Shown here piece after piece: positions 36,472 through 45,068 of a DNA stretch of 64,000 nt; position 1 is the stretch's first letter, and every line of letters begins with the position of its first letter. Position numbers and translations under genes: made by a program. Below the pieces are notes generated by a model. The model was given only the letters and a program-made list of their open reading frames with translations, made no database searches and had not been told where the DNA came from. This stretch comes from Lachnospiraceae bacterium UBA4338 (GTDB lineage: Bacteria; Bacillota; Clostridia; Lachnospirales; Lachnospiraceae): assembly GCA_002393735.1 (NCBI GenBank), contig DGTK01000011.1, positions 1 through 64,000 on the forward strand, given 5' to 3'.

Positions 36472-37520
36472 TGAAGGGACTCAGGCTGGTACTCACTCCA
36501 TTTGCGCCTGATCAGTCAGGTGCGACAGGCGTTTTATATGATATGGGCGGCATTATCATCATCTGCGATGCAGGTGGCTGCGCCGGCAATATCTGTGGTT
36601 TCGATGAGCCAAGATGGTCCAATCACAGAAGCGCCATCTTCAGTGCAGGTCTTCGTGACATGGATGCAATTTTGGGAAGAGACGACCGCCTTGTGGAGAA
36701 ACTTTCCATGGCGGCAAAAGATATAGAAGCCAACTTTGTTGCAGTAATCGGAACTCCGGTTCCGGCAGTAATTGCTACTGATTATAAGGCCTTAGAGCGT
36801 ATGGCGGAAAAGAAAACAGGGCTTCCCGTCATTACGGTTGAAGCCAACGGAATGCGCACATATGACAGGGGCGAAGAGGAAGCTTATCTTGCATTATTTA
36901 AAAAGTTTGTAAAGGATAAGGATTCCATTAAGGTTAATGAAAAAAGAGTCGGCGTTCTTGGGGCAGTTCCAATGGAACTTGGGGGCGTGGCTGAAAAGGA
37001 TATGATTGTTAATAACCTTAAGGTTGAAGGTTATGAAGAGGTTATAACCTATGGCTTTGGGGCAACCTTCGAGGATGTTTTAAGAGCGGGAGATGCTTCA
37101 TTAAATATTGCAGTATCACCAGCAGGAATAAAGGCGGCTAAATATCTTAAGGATACATATGGTACTCCTTATGAGATAAGAATGCCACTTGGGCGTAGTA
37201 TTGCTGATGGTATTGATGTTAAAAATAAGAAGGTGCTGGTGGTTCATCAGCAGGTTTATGCCAATGCAGTAAGGGATAAATTATTGGAAAAAGGTGCCTT
37301 AAGCGTCGATGTGGGTTCTTATTTCATGATGGATAAGGAATTATCTGCCAAGGCTGATGTGAGACTGGAAGAAGAGGATGATTTCGTGGTTTTAACCACG
37401 AAAGGAAAATATGATGTAATTATGGCGGATGGGATACTAAAGCCGCTAATTAAGGATTTTGGCGGTGATTTTGTCAATCTTCCACACTTTGCTCTTTCAG
37501 GTAAGCAGGAGGTGGTTTAA
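36471..37520 (+). CDS. NifK-like nitrogenase component 1 subunit, first copy
   Basis: 349 residues, much shorter than NifK (~520). N-terminal SGATGVLYDMGGIII leads to a Cys-rich loop with Cys32, Cys37 and Cys42 (CDAGGCAGNIC), then FSAGLRDMDAILGRDD, shared with the second K-like protein (FLSGLTDTDAIMGNDK). The usual second P-cluster Cys position reads GTPVPAVI, without Cys. It probably pairs with the preceding D-like protein. Start and stop codons overlap those of its neighbours. Confidence 0.7.
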   Translation: MKGLRLVLTPFAPDQSGATGVLYDMGGIIIICDAGGCAGNICGFDEPRWSNHRSAIFSAGLRDMDAILGRDDRLVEKLSMAAKDIEANFVAVIGTPVPAVIATDYKALERMAEKKTGLPVITVEANGMRTYDRGEEEAYLALFKKFVKDKDSIKVNEKRVGVLGAVPMELGGVAEKDMIVNNLKVEGYEEVITYGFGATFEDVLRAGDASLNIAVSPAGIKAAKYLKDTYGTPYEIRMPLGRSIADGIDVKNKKVLVVHQQVYANAVRDKLLEKGALSVDVGSYFMMDKELSAKADVRLEEEDDFVVLTTKGKYDVIMADGILKPLIKDFGGDFVNLPHFALSGKQEVV

Positions 37521-39868
37521 TGCTTACTAAAAGGATAAGAGTATATGGCATTGTCCAGGGCGTAGGCTTCAGACCCACTGTTGCCCGCCACGCTCTTGAG
37601 TGTCAGGTTAAAGGAACGGTATGTAACTTCGGTCCATATGTGGAGATTCTGGTGCAGGGCTTTCGGGATGACATCGATGCTTTTTTGAAACTTCTTAAAG
37701 AAGAACCGCCGAAAAGAGCTTCCATAATTAAGATGGATGTGGATGAGATTTATGATGAGAAAAGATATGATGCTTTCGAAATCATAGAAAGTTCCAAGAC
37801 AAAAGGTGATATATTTATTTCTCCTGACATAGCCATCTGTGATGAATGTACCAGGGAGATTTTTGATAAAAAAGACAGAAGATATCTTCATCCATTTATC
37901 AACTGTACCTGCTGTGGGCCAAGGCTCACCATACTCGATAATCTTCCTTATGACAGGGAAAGAACTTCAATGAGTGAGTTCCCAATGTGTGACAAATGCG
38001 CCGAGGAATATAACAGCCCTCTCTCAAGGCGCTATGATGCCCAGCCTGTTTGCTGTAATGAGTGCGGACCTGAGGTTTATATTTTAGGGGGCACAATGGG
38101 CATTAAAGATGGCGCTGGAGAGGTTACTTTGGGAATTGAAGGCAGCGATATCAGAGGTAGAGATGCCATAACACTTGCCAGAAAAACCGTAATAGATGGT
38201 GGCGTTATTGCAATTAAGGGAATAGGCGGTTTTCATCTTTGCTGCGATGCTACGAATGATGAGGCTGTAAAGAGACTCAGGGTACTTAAGAACAGACCCG
38301 GCAAGCCTTTTGCGGTAATGATGAAGAATATGGAAACTCTTGAAAGAGAGTGCATTGTTCCTGATAAGACCAGGGAGATAATCACCGGGCATCAGAAGCC
38401 CATACTTCTTCTTACAAGAAAAGAGGGCGGACTTCTTCCTGAAAGTATAGCGCCGAAAAATCCTACTGTTGGAGTTATGCTTCCATATGCGCCGGTGCAG
38501 CTTCTTTTATTTGATTATGATGACGGTCTGATAATGCCGGACTGTCTGGTTATGACAAGCGGAAATATATCCGGTGCTCCCATTGCAAGAACGGATGAGG
38601 ATGTGGTAAGTCAGATTTCGTCCTACTGTGATGTGGTTTTGTCCCACAACAGACAGATTCGAACCAGGGCTGACGACTCGGTTATGGACTGGTATGAAGA
38701 TGAGCCTTATATGATAAGGCGATCTCGCGGATATGCGCCTCTTCCGGTAATGGTTGACGGCGTTATGGGCAAAAGAGTGCTTGCCATGGGAGGCGAACTT
38801 AAGAATACTTTCTGTGTAGGTTCGGGAGACCTGTTTTACCCATCTTCTTATATAGGAGACCTGGCAGATTTAAGATCTGTGGAGGCCTTAAAAGAAACAG
38901 TGGACAGATTTCTTAAGATGCTTGAGATAAAACCGGATGTAATAGTCTGCGATAAACATCCTAAATATAATTCCACTTTGGTTGCCGAGGAATTATCGGC
39001 TAAGATGAATGTGCCGCTTATTCAGGTGCAGCATCATTATGCTCATATTCTTTCGGTTATGGCTGAGAATAATATTCTAGACAGATGCATAGGATTAAGT
39101 TTTGATGGCACAGGATATGGAGATGACGGCACCATCTGGGGTGGCGAGATTCTTCTAAGTGATATAGACGGATATGAAAGAGCCGGATGTATTGAGCCTT
39201 TCATTCAGGCAGGTGGAGACCTTTCATCGAAGGAAGGCTGGAGAATTGCAGTATCATTGCTTGGGGATATATATGGTGATGAGGCTTTGTCAGTAATTAC
39301 TTCACTGGGTGTGGCAAATGAAGTTCAGGCCAGGGCAGTACTTAAAATGGTGGAACTTAAGGCCAACAGCGTGGTATCAACAAGTATGGGCAGGCTTTTT
39401 GACGGTGTCAGTGCCCTTCTTGGAATAAGGCTTAAGTCCACATTTGAAGGTGAGGCGGCCACCATCCTGCAGTTTAAGGCAGAGAAGTCGGTGGATTATG
39501 ATAAATACGATTTAGAGCATTTTGCGCCATACAGATTAGAGGATGGAAAGGTGATTCTTAATACCAGAGAAATGGTTAAGTTTATTGCCGACAGGCGCCT
39601 TCAGGGTGACAGCGCGGAAGACCTTGCCATGTATTTCCATATGGAATTAGCCCATATGGCAGTGGAAGCCTGTAAGTATCTGGAGATTATGACCAAGGTT
39701 AAGAAAGTGGCCTTAAGCGGTGGATGCTTCCAGAATAAATTACTGTTAGGGCTTACGGAAAAAGGGTTGAAGGACGAAGGTTTTACGGTATATAAACATA
39801 AACTGATACCGCCAAATGATGGTGGTTTGTGTTTGGGACAGGCGGTATATGGAGCCGGTTTGGCTTGA
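37520..39868 (+). CDS. hypF: carbamoyltransferase HypF
   Basis: 782 residues, full length. Acylphosphatase domain with VQGVGFRP at the start, zinc-finger segments CDECTREIF...CTCCGPRL and CDKCAEEY...CCNECGPEV near residues 105-180, YrdC-like domain, then the Kae1/carbamoyltransferase part with HHYAHILSVMAENN. HypF uses carbamoyl phosphate and ATP to make the thiocarbamate on HypE that becomes the cyanide ligand. Here it stands behind the NifH/D/K-like genes rather than a hydrogenase operon, and overlaps the K-like stop. Confidence 0.93.
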   Translation: MLTKRIRVYGIVQGVGFRPTVARHALECQVKGTVCNFGPYVEILVQGFRDDIDAFLKLLKEEPPKRASIIKMDVDEIYDEKRYDAFEIIESSKTKGDIFISPDIAICDECTREIFDKKDRRYLHPFINCTCCGPRLTILDNLPYDRERTSMSEFPMCDKCAEEYNSPLSRRYDAQPVCCNECGPEVYILGGTMGIKDGAGEVTLGIEGSDIRGRDAITLARKTVIDGGVIAIKGIGGFHLCCDATNDEAVKRLRVLKNRPGKPFAVMMKNMETLERECIVPDKTREIITGHQKPILLLTRKEGGLLPESIAPKNPTVGVMLPYAPVQLLLFDYDDGLIMPDCLVMTSGNISGAPIARTDEDVVSQISSYCDVVLSHNRQIRTRADDSVMDWYEDEPYMIRRSRGYAPLPVMVDGVMGKRVLAMGGELKNTFCVGSGDLFYPSSYIGDLADLRSVEALKETVDRFLKMLEIKPDVIVCDKHPKYNSTLVAEELSAKMNVPLIQVQHHYAHILSVMAENNILDRCIGLSFDGTGYGDDGTIWGGEILLSDIDGYERAGCIEPFIQAGGDLSSKEGWRIAVSLLGDIYGDEALSVITSLGVANEVQARAVLKMVELKANSVVSTSMGRLFDGVSALLGIRLKSTFEGEAATILQFKAEKSVDYDKYDLEHFAPYRLEDGKVILNTREMVKFIADRRLQGDSAEDLAMYFHMELAHMAVEACKYLEIMTKVKKVALSGGCFQNKLLLGLTEKGLKDEGFTVYKHKLIPPNDGGLCLGQAVYGAGLA

Positions 39869-39890
39869 TATATGATAATGGAGCGCATTT

Positions 39891-39986
39891 TCTTTAGCGC
39901 CGCGTCCAAAACTACTCTCCCAAAAGCTCATTGAAGCAAGCTTCAGGGGTTCGCTTTTGGTAGAGCATTTTGTCCTTGCGCTAAAA
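39891..39986. repeat. palindromic element A inside the hyp operon
   Basis: Outer stem TTTAGCGC/GCGCTAAA (39893-39900 and 39978-39985), inner stem CCAAAAGC/GCTTTTGG, and a central TGAAGC-AA-GCTTCA palindrome. The core 39908-39971 closely matches element B at 42359-42416, but the stems carry different complementary bases. It lies between hypF and hypC. Confidence 0.7.
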
Positions 39987-40051
39987 GGGAAAAGTTGTCG
40001 CGGATTCGTTGGACGAAGCGCGTTAGGTATAAATACGAGGAGGATATAAAA

Positions 40052-40264
40052 ATGTGCGTTGGAATTGCAGGTAAAGTAGTTAAAGTGCAGGATGGTATGG
40101 CTGTAATTGATGCAGGTGGAGCAAAAAGAGAAGTGTCAGCGGCTCTTCTTGAAGAACTTGAGCCTGGTGATTATGTTATGGTTCATGCCGGTGCAGCCAT
40201 TGCCAAAATTTCTTCAGATGATGACGAGGAAGTTAATCAGGTTATGGAGGATCTTAAGGCATGA
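40052..40264 (+). CDS. hypC: HypC-type cofactor assembly chaperone
   Basis: 70 residues from the ATG at 40052, directly behind GAGGAGG; the longer upstream frame is not used because HypC must start with Met-Cys. MCVGIAGKVV gives the invariant Cys2 that carries the iron precursor. The rest is the short OB-fold with LEPGDYVMVHAGAAIAKI. Overlaps hypD by 4 bp. With HypD it forms the scaffold for Fe(CN)2(CO). Confidence 0.9.
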   Translation: MCVGIAGKVVKVQDGMAVIDAGGAKREVSAALLEELEPGDYVMVHAGAAIAKISSDDDEEVNQVMEDLKA

Positions 40265-41322
40265 TAGATGATGCAATCAAAATCGTAAAAGAATATAAGG
40301 GTAAGAAACTTCGAATTATGGAAGTTTGCGGAACCCATACCCATGAGATTTTCAAGCAAGGTGTAAGGCAGCTTCTCAGCGAGGATATTGATTTAATTTC
40401 AGGTCCGGGCTGTCCTGTATGTGTAACTCAGGTGGATTATATTGATGAAGCAGTTATGCTTGCCTTAGAAAAAAATGTAACCATCTGCTCCTTCGGAGAT
40501 CTTCTTAAGGTACCAGGCACAAAGTACAGTTTATCTGCAGCAAGGGGACAGGGTGCAAAAGTACAGGTAGTATATGCGCCACTTGATGCGGTTAAATATG
40601 CCAAAGATCATCCTGATGAGGAAGTTGTTTTCTTATCTGTTGGTTTTGAAACCACAGTGCCATCTTCATGCATTGCCCTTCAGTTTGCCATTAAAGAAGG
40701 AGTTAAGAATTTTTCACTTCTTACAGCCAATAAGACAATGCCTGTAGCATACCGCGCAATGAAGAATGCCTGTGACTGTTATCTTTATCCGGGACATGTG
40801 CATGCCATAATCGGTACAGGACTTTGCGAGGAATTAAGGGATAATGAAGGAATCAGCGGCGTGGTGGCGGGTTTTACACCAAAGGAACTGGTAACTGCCA
40901 TCGCAGTTGCAGTAACCAAACTTCAGGAAGAGAAGCCTTTCTTTGTTAACTGCTATCCAAGAGTGGTTAAGCCTGAAGGAAGTCCTGCAGCAGTAAAACT
41001 TATATATGAGTATATGGAAGCTTCAGACGAGGAGTGGAGAGGACTTGGAACCATGCCGGGTTCAGGTCTTAAACTTAAAGATAAATACAGCGAATATGAT
41101 GCGAGAATCAAATTTGAGATTCCGCCAATGCACGGTCATGGCAATCCTGCCTGCAGATGTGCAAGCGTACTTAAGGGAGAGATTAAGCCTTATGAGTGCC
41201 CGTGTTTTGGCAAGGTTTGTACTCCGGAGCACGCAGTTGGAGCCTGCATGGTATCTGATGAAGGCGCATGTTCAGCGTGGTATCTGTATGGTGGGTTAGA
41301 TTTGAGAAAAGAGGAAAAATAA
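40261..41322 (+). CDS. hypD: HypD Fe(CN)2CO assembly scaffold
   Basis: 353 residues, standard length. Conserved motifs are EVCGTHTHEIFKQG near residue 20, SGPGCPVCVT near 50, SVGFETTVPS near 125 and the C-terminal cysteines (CRCASV, YECPCFGKVCTPEHAVGAC) that hold its [4Fe-4S] cluster. Everything needed for function looks intact. Overlaps hypC and abuts hypE. Confidence 0.93.
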   Translation: MIDDAIKIVKEYKGKKLRIMEVCGTHTHEIFKQGVRQLLSEDIDLISGPGCPVCVTQVDYIDEAVMLALEKNVTICSFGDLLKVPGTKYSLSAARGQGAKVQVVYAPLDAVKYAKDHPDEEVVFLSVGFETTVPSSCIALQFAIKEGVKNFSLLTANKTMPVAYRAMKNACDCYLYPGHVHAIIGTGLCEELRDNEGISGVVAGFTPKELVTAIAVAVTKLQEEKPFFVNCYPRVVKPEGSPAAVKLIYEYMEASDEEWRGLGTMPGSGLKLKDKYSEYDARIKFEIPPMHGHGNPACRCASVLKGEIKPYECPCFGKVCTPEHAVGACMVSDEGACSAWYLYGGLDLRKEEK

Positions 41323-42327
41323 ATGAATGATGTAATTACAATGGCTCACGGAGCCGGTGGAAAACAGACAAATGAATTAATAGATAAGGTATTTAAGGAA
41401 TATTTTTCCAATCCTTTATTTACGGGAGATGACGCTGCAGTCATGGAAGCGCCAAAGGGAAGAATTGCCATGTCTACTGATGGTTTTATTGTATCTCCAA
41501 GATTTTTCCCTGGGGGAAATATTGGAAAACTTTCAATCTGTGGTACAGTTAATGATTTATCCTGCATGGGTGCAAAGCCATTATATTTAACCTGCGCGTT
41601 CGTAATCGAGGAAGGTCTTGAGATTGAGGAACTTCGCCGCATTGCTGAAGCCATGAAGAAAACTGCAGATGAGGTTGGAGTCAGAATCGTGGCAGGTGAT
41701 ACCAAGGTTGCCGGAAAGGGACAGGTGGACGGAGTCTTCATTACTACCACAGGTGTTGGTGAAATAATGGAGGGTGTTAATACATCCGGTACTCTGGCCA
41801 AAGACGGAGATGTGGTTATAACCACGGGAGATATCGGTCGTCACGGCTGCACTATTTTGCTCCAGAGAGATGACTATGGAATTGATGCAGAAGTTGAGAG
41901 CGACTGCGCTCCACTTTGGAATCTTGTTAAGGAATCACTTGATGCAGTTCCTGAAATTCATGTAATTAGAGATGCCACAAGAGGCGGCGTTGGAACAGTA
42001 CTTTATGAAATCGCGGGCCAGAGTAATGTTGGTGTTGAGATTAATTATGATGATATTCCTGTTAAGGAAGAAGTTAAGGGTGTCTGCGGTCTTCTTGGCC
42101 TCGAGCCATTATATCTTGCCAATGAAGGCACACTTGTTATGATAGTTCCTGAAGAGAAGAAGGACATTCTTCTTGATACTCTTCATAAGAATAAATATGG
42201 CAAGGGCGCAGCAGTAATTGGAAGAATTACTTCTGATCACCAGGGATACGTTGTATCCAATACCCAGCTTGGAGTTAAGACAATACTGCCTCAGCCGGGT
42301 AATGAACTGTTGCCTAGAATTTGTTAG
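41323..42327 (+). CDS. hypE: HypE thiocarbamate dehydratase
   Basis: 334 residues. N-terminal MAHGAGGKQTNELI and the PurM/ThiL-like ATPase fold. The last residues are LPRIC: the terminal Cys that receives the carbamoyl group from HypF and is dehydrated to thiocyanate is present. So the set HypF, C, D and E is complete for making cyanide ligands, while HypA and HypB for nickel are missing here. Confidence 0.93.
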   Translation: MNDVITMAHGAGGKQTNELIDKVFKEYFSNPLFTGDDAAVMEAPKGRIAMSTDGFIVSPRFFPGGNIGKLSICGTVNDLSCMGAKPLYLTCAFVIEEGLEIEELRRIAEAMKKTADEVGVRIVAGDTKVAGKGQVDGVFITTTGVGEIMEGVNTSGTLAKDGDVVITTGDIGRHGCTILLQRDDYGIDAEVESDCAPLWNLVKESLDAVPEIHVIRDATRGGVGTVLYEIAGQSNVGVEINYDDIPVKEEVKGVCGLLGLEPLYLANEGTLVMIVPEEKKDILLDTLHKNKYGKGAAVIGRITSDHQGYVVSNTQLGVKTILPQPGNELLPRIC

Positions 42328-42334
42328 CTTGCAT

Positions 42335-42435
42335 TTGTAGCTGCCTTACGCGTCGCTTAAAACTACTCTTCGAAGCTCATTGAAGCAAGCTTCAGGATCG
42401 CTTCTCAGAGCATTTTAAGCTAGCTCGGCAGCGTT
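42335..42435. repeat. palindromic element B inside the hyp operon
   Basis: Nested stems GCTGCC/GGCAGC (42340-42345, 42427-42432) and GCTTAAAA/TTTTAAGC (42355-42362, 42413-42420), then GAAGC/GCTTC and the same central TGAAGC-AA-GCTTCA as element A. Lies between hypE and the second D-like gene. Confidence 0.7.
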
Positions 42436-42460
42436 GTACTCAGTTCGATGAGGAAAAAAT

Positions 42461-43792
42461 ATGTTACAAAGAGTTAATCCAAGTGAATCAAATAATTCCA
42501 TGGTGCCTGTGGGAAAGGCGAGTTATCCACTTCCGTTTAAGCAGGCGCTGGAATATTGTGCGCCTGTAAGGGAGGCCTGGAATATTGTGCACATTGGTAT
42601 GCTGCTTCCCAAGGCCCATCAGATTTATGTCTGCGCAGATAACTGTATGCGTGGTGTAACCATGACGGCTGCAGAGATGGGTGAGGCAGACAGATTTCAT
42701 TGTGTAATCATTAATGAAAGAGATATGCTTTATACAAATCTTGATGAAATTACCATCGAAGGCGTAACTGACGTACTTAATAAACTGGATGAACTGCCTC
42801 CGGCAGTCCTTCTGTTTACTGTATGCGTTCACCATTTTTTATCAAGCGACATTGAGCATATCTACAGGGAACTTGAGTCGAGATTCCCGGGCATCAACTT
42901 CATCAGATGCTGGATGGACCCGGTTATGCAGAAGAATCACCTCTTCCCTGATGTGGTTGAGAGAAATGCAATGCTTGATAAGGTGCCATTAAGGGATGTG
43001 AATCCAAAACAGGTCAATGTATTCGGCGCTGATATTCATCTTGATAAGGACAGTGAGCTTGAGAAGATGATTGAGAATGCAGGCTGCAAAGTCCATGAGT
43101 TTCCAAGATTTAAAACATATGAAGATTACCTTCAAATTGGCGAAGGAAGGATTAATATCACAACCTATCCGGCCTTCAAGTATGGCGCAGATAATTATTC
43201 AGAGCGCACCGGTCGCACAAATCTTTATATGCCGCCATCCTTTAATTTTGAAGAAATTGATGAACAGCTTAAGACTTTAAGTGATGCGCTTGGTGTGAAG
43301 ATGCCGGATGTGGATGAGCTTAAAGTTAAGTGCGATGAAAGGCTGAGCGAACTTAAAAAAGAACTTGGAGATACGACCGTTTTCCTTGATTATATGGCAC
43401 ACACAAGACCTCTTGGCCTTGCAAGAATGCTTTTAAATTATGGCATAAATGTAAAGAGAGTTTACTTGGATGCTGTGATGGCTGAAGAGGAAAATGATTT
43501 TAAATTCCTTAAGGATAATTACCCTCACCTTGAACTATGTGCCACAGTAAGACCTGTTATGAGAGTAGCTGAGAGAAAGAGTGATGAAAAGGTTCTGGCA
43601 ATTGGACCGAAGGCGGCGTTTTTTGCCAATACGGAATTCTTCGTGGATCAGATAGAATGTGGCGGTCTGTGGGGATATACGGGAATTATAAAACTCTGTG
43701 ATAAAATTTCTGATGCGTTTAATAATTCTAAGGATGTGAAAAAAGCAGTGAGTATCAAGGGCTCAGGAAACAGATGCGTGCCCTTTGAATGA
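42461..43792 (+). CDS. NifD-like nitrogenase component 1 subunit, second copy
   Basis: 443 residues. Cysteines at 33 (EYCAPVREAW), 58 and 62 (YVCADNCMRGV) and 122 (TVCVHHFLSSD) are candidate cluster ligands. Their pattern differs from the first D-like copy, so the two complexes probably hold different centres. Shares the YEDYLQIGEG segment and the general three-domain length with the copy at 35176. Pairs with the K-like gene 22 bp downstream. It may be a second catalyst or a NifEN-type scaffold for the first pair; the sequence cannot decide. Confidence 0.75.
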   Translation: MLQRVNPSESNNSMVPVGKASYPLPFKQALEYCAPVREAWNIVHIGMLLPKAHQIYVCADNCMRGVTMTAAEMGEADRFHCVIINERDMLYTNLDEITIEGVTDVLNKLDELPPAVLLFTVCVHHFLSSDIEHIYRELESRFPGINFIRCWMDPVMQKNHLFPDVVERNAMLDKVPLRDVNPKQVNVFGADIHLDKDSELEKMIENAGCKVHEFPRFKTYEDYLQIGEGRINITTYPAFKYGADNYSERTGRTNLYMPPSFNFEEIDEQLKTLSDALGVKMPDVDELKVKCDERLSELKKELGDTTVFLDYMAHTRPLGLARMLLNYGINVKRVYLDAVMAEEENDFKFLKDNYPHLELCATVRPVMRVAERKSDEKVLAIGPKAAFFANTEFFVDQIECGGLWGYTGIIKLCDKISDAFNNSKDVKKAVSIKGSGNRCVPFE

Positions 43793-43814
43793 TTAGGGCC
43801 ATCGGAGGAAAGAA

Positions 43815-45047
43815 ATGAGAGAGACTTACAAAATAGTGCCTGTTTATTCAGGGGATGTGTCCGGTGCCTGCTCTGCGCTTTATGAGCTTGAGGGTATGGT
43901 GGTTATGCATGACCCGTCAGGCTGCAATTCCACATATAATACTTTTGATGAGAACAGGTGGTATGAGAAGGAGAGCCTGATTTTTCTCTCCGGTCTTACG
44001 GACACAGATGCCATTATGGGCAATGACAAAAAGTTAATAGATGATATTTTAGAGGCGGCAAGAGAGCTTAAGCCTAAATTCGTGGCCATAACCAATTCGC
44101 CGATTCCGTATCTTAACGGCACGGATTTTGACGGTATTTGCAGGAAGATTGAGAATGAACTGGGTGTGCCGGCTTTCTATATTCCGTCAAATGGAATGCA
44201 TGATTATACAATCGGAGCCGGCAAGGCGCTTATGATAGCGGCGAAGAAACTTATGAAGGATAAGGCACAGCCGGCAGCAGGCGTCCAGGAAATCGGCGTT
44301 CAATCTACAGGCGACGCAGCAGCGGGCAATCACCCGGCAGCAGACGCTCAGAACAAAGGCGGCGAAGCCGAGGCCGATGTCATTGAAATCGAAGAAATCA
44401 AAGTAAATCTTGTGGGAATAACTCCCCTTGATTATTCCAGGGAAAACGCCGTTTCCGACATAAAGGAGTGGCTCAGGACCTCAGGCTTTACTTTTAATTC
44501 ATCACTTTCTTTGGATACTTCTTATGATGAATTTGTTAATGCACCGGATGCCGATGTGAATCTGGTATTGTCATCAGTTGGTATGGAATGCGCCATTTAT
44601 ATGAATGAAAAATATGGAATTCCTTATGTGGTTGGCTCTCCAATCGGCGACATGGCAAAGTTCATTGCTGAAGATATCAGGGAAAGCCATGAGAATAAGA
44701 ACAATATTAATTCATATAAGAGGGTTGCTTACGGTAGCGGAGAAGGCCTTGTTAAGTTAATAGGTGAGCCGGTTTTCATGGGCTCCATGGCAGCTTCAAT
44801 TCACATACTTACCGGAAGGGCAGCTCAGGTAATTGTGCCTACTGAATATAAGACAGACCTGCTTTCGAAGGGCGATATCGCCGTAACCGGTGAGGAAGAA
44901 ATCGAGCAAGCCCTCCATGCCGATAAGGACAGAACTCTTGAAATAATAGGAGATGGAATGTATACTAGGGTTGCACCTGAGGGTGTAAGATTTATTAACG
45001 TTCCTCACCTGGCTTTGTCAGGAAGAATGTATCAGAATAATAAGTGA
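43815..45047 (+). CDS. NifK-like nitrogenase component 1 subunit, second copy
   Basis: 410 residues. Cys19 (SGACSALYELEG) and Cys37 (HDPSGCNSTY) replace the Cys-rich loop of the first copy, and FDENRW corresponds to FDEPRW there. Both copies end in an F-[VI]-N-[LV]-PH-[FL]-ALSG segment. Between residues ~153 and 193 this copy has an Ala/Gly/Gln-rich insert (44270-44392) absent from the first. GGAGG precedes the start. Last gene of the nitrogenase-like/hyp group. Confidence 0.72.
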   Translation: MRETYKIVPVYSGDVSGACSALYELEGMVVMHDPSGCNSTYNTFDENRWYEKESLIFLSGLTDTDAIMGNDKKLIDDILEAARELKPKFVAITNSPIPYLNGTDFDGICRKIENELGVPAFYIPSNGMHDYTIGAGKALMIAAKKLMKDKAQPAAGVQEIGVQSTGDAAAGNHPAADAQNKGGEAEADVIEIEEIKVNLVGITPLDYSRENAVSDIKEWLRTSGFTFNSSLSLDTSYDEFVNAPDADVNLVLSSVGMECAIYMNEKYGIPYVVGSPIGDMAKFIAEDIRESHENKNNINSYKRVAYGSGEGLVKLIGEPVFMGSMAASIHILTGRAAQVIVPTEYKTDLLSKGDIAVTGEEEIEQALHADKDRTLEIIGDGMYTRVAPEGVRFINVPHLALSGRMYQNNK

Positions 45048-45068
45048 AAAGAATAAAGGAGATTTATT

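Noticed and set aside
34403..45047. True molybdenum nitrogenase or a [NiFe]-hydrogenase operon
   Set aside because: The D/K proteins are short and lack the assignable cofactor ligands, nifB/E/N are absent, and no hydrogenase subunit or HypA/HypB gene is present in the window.
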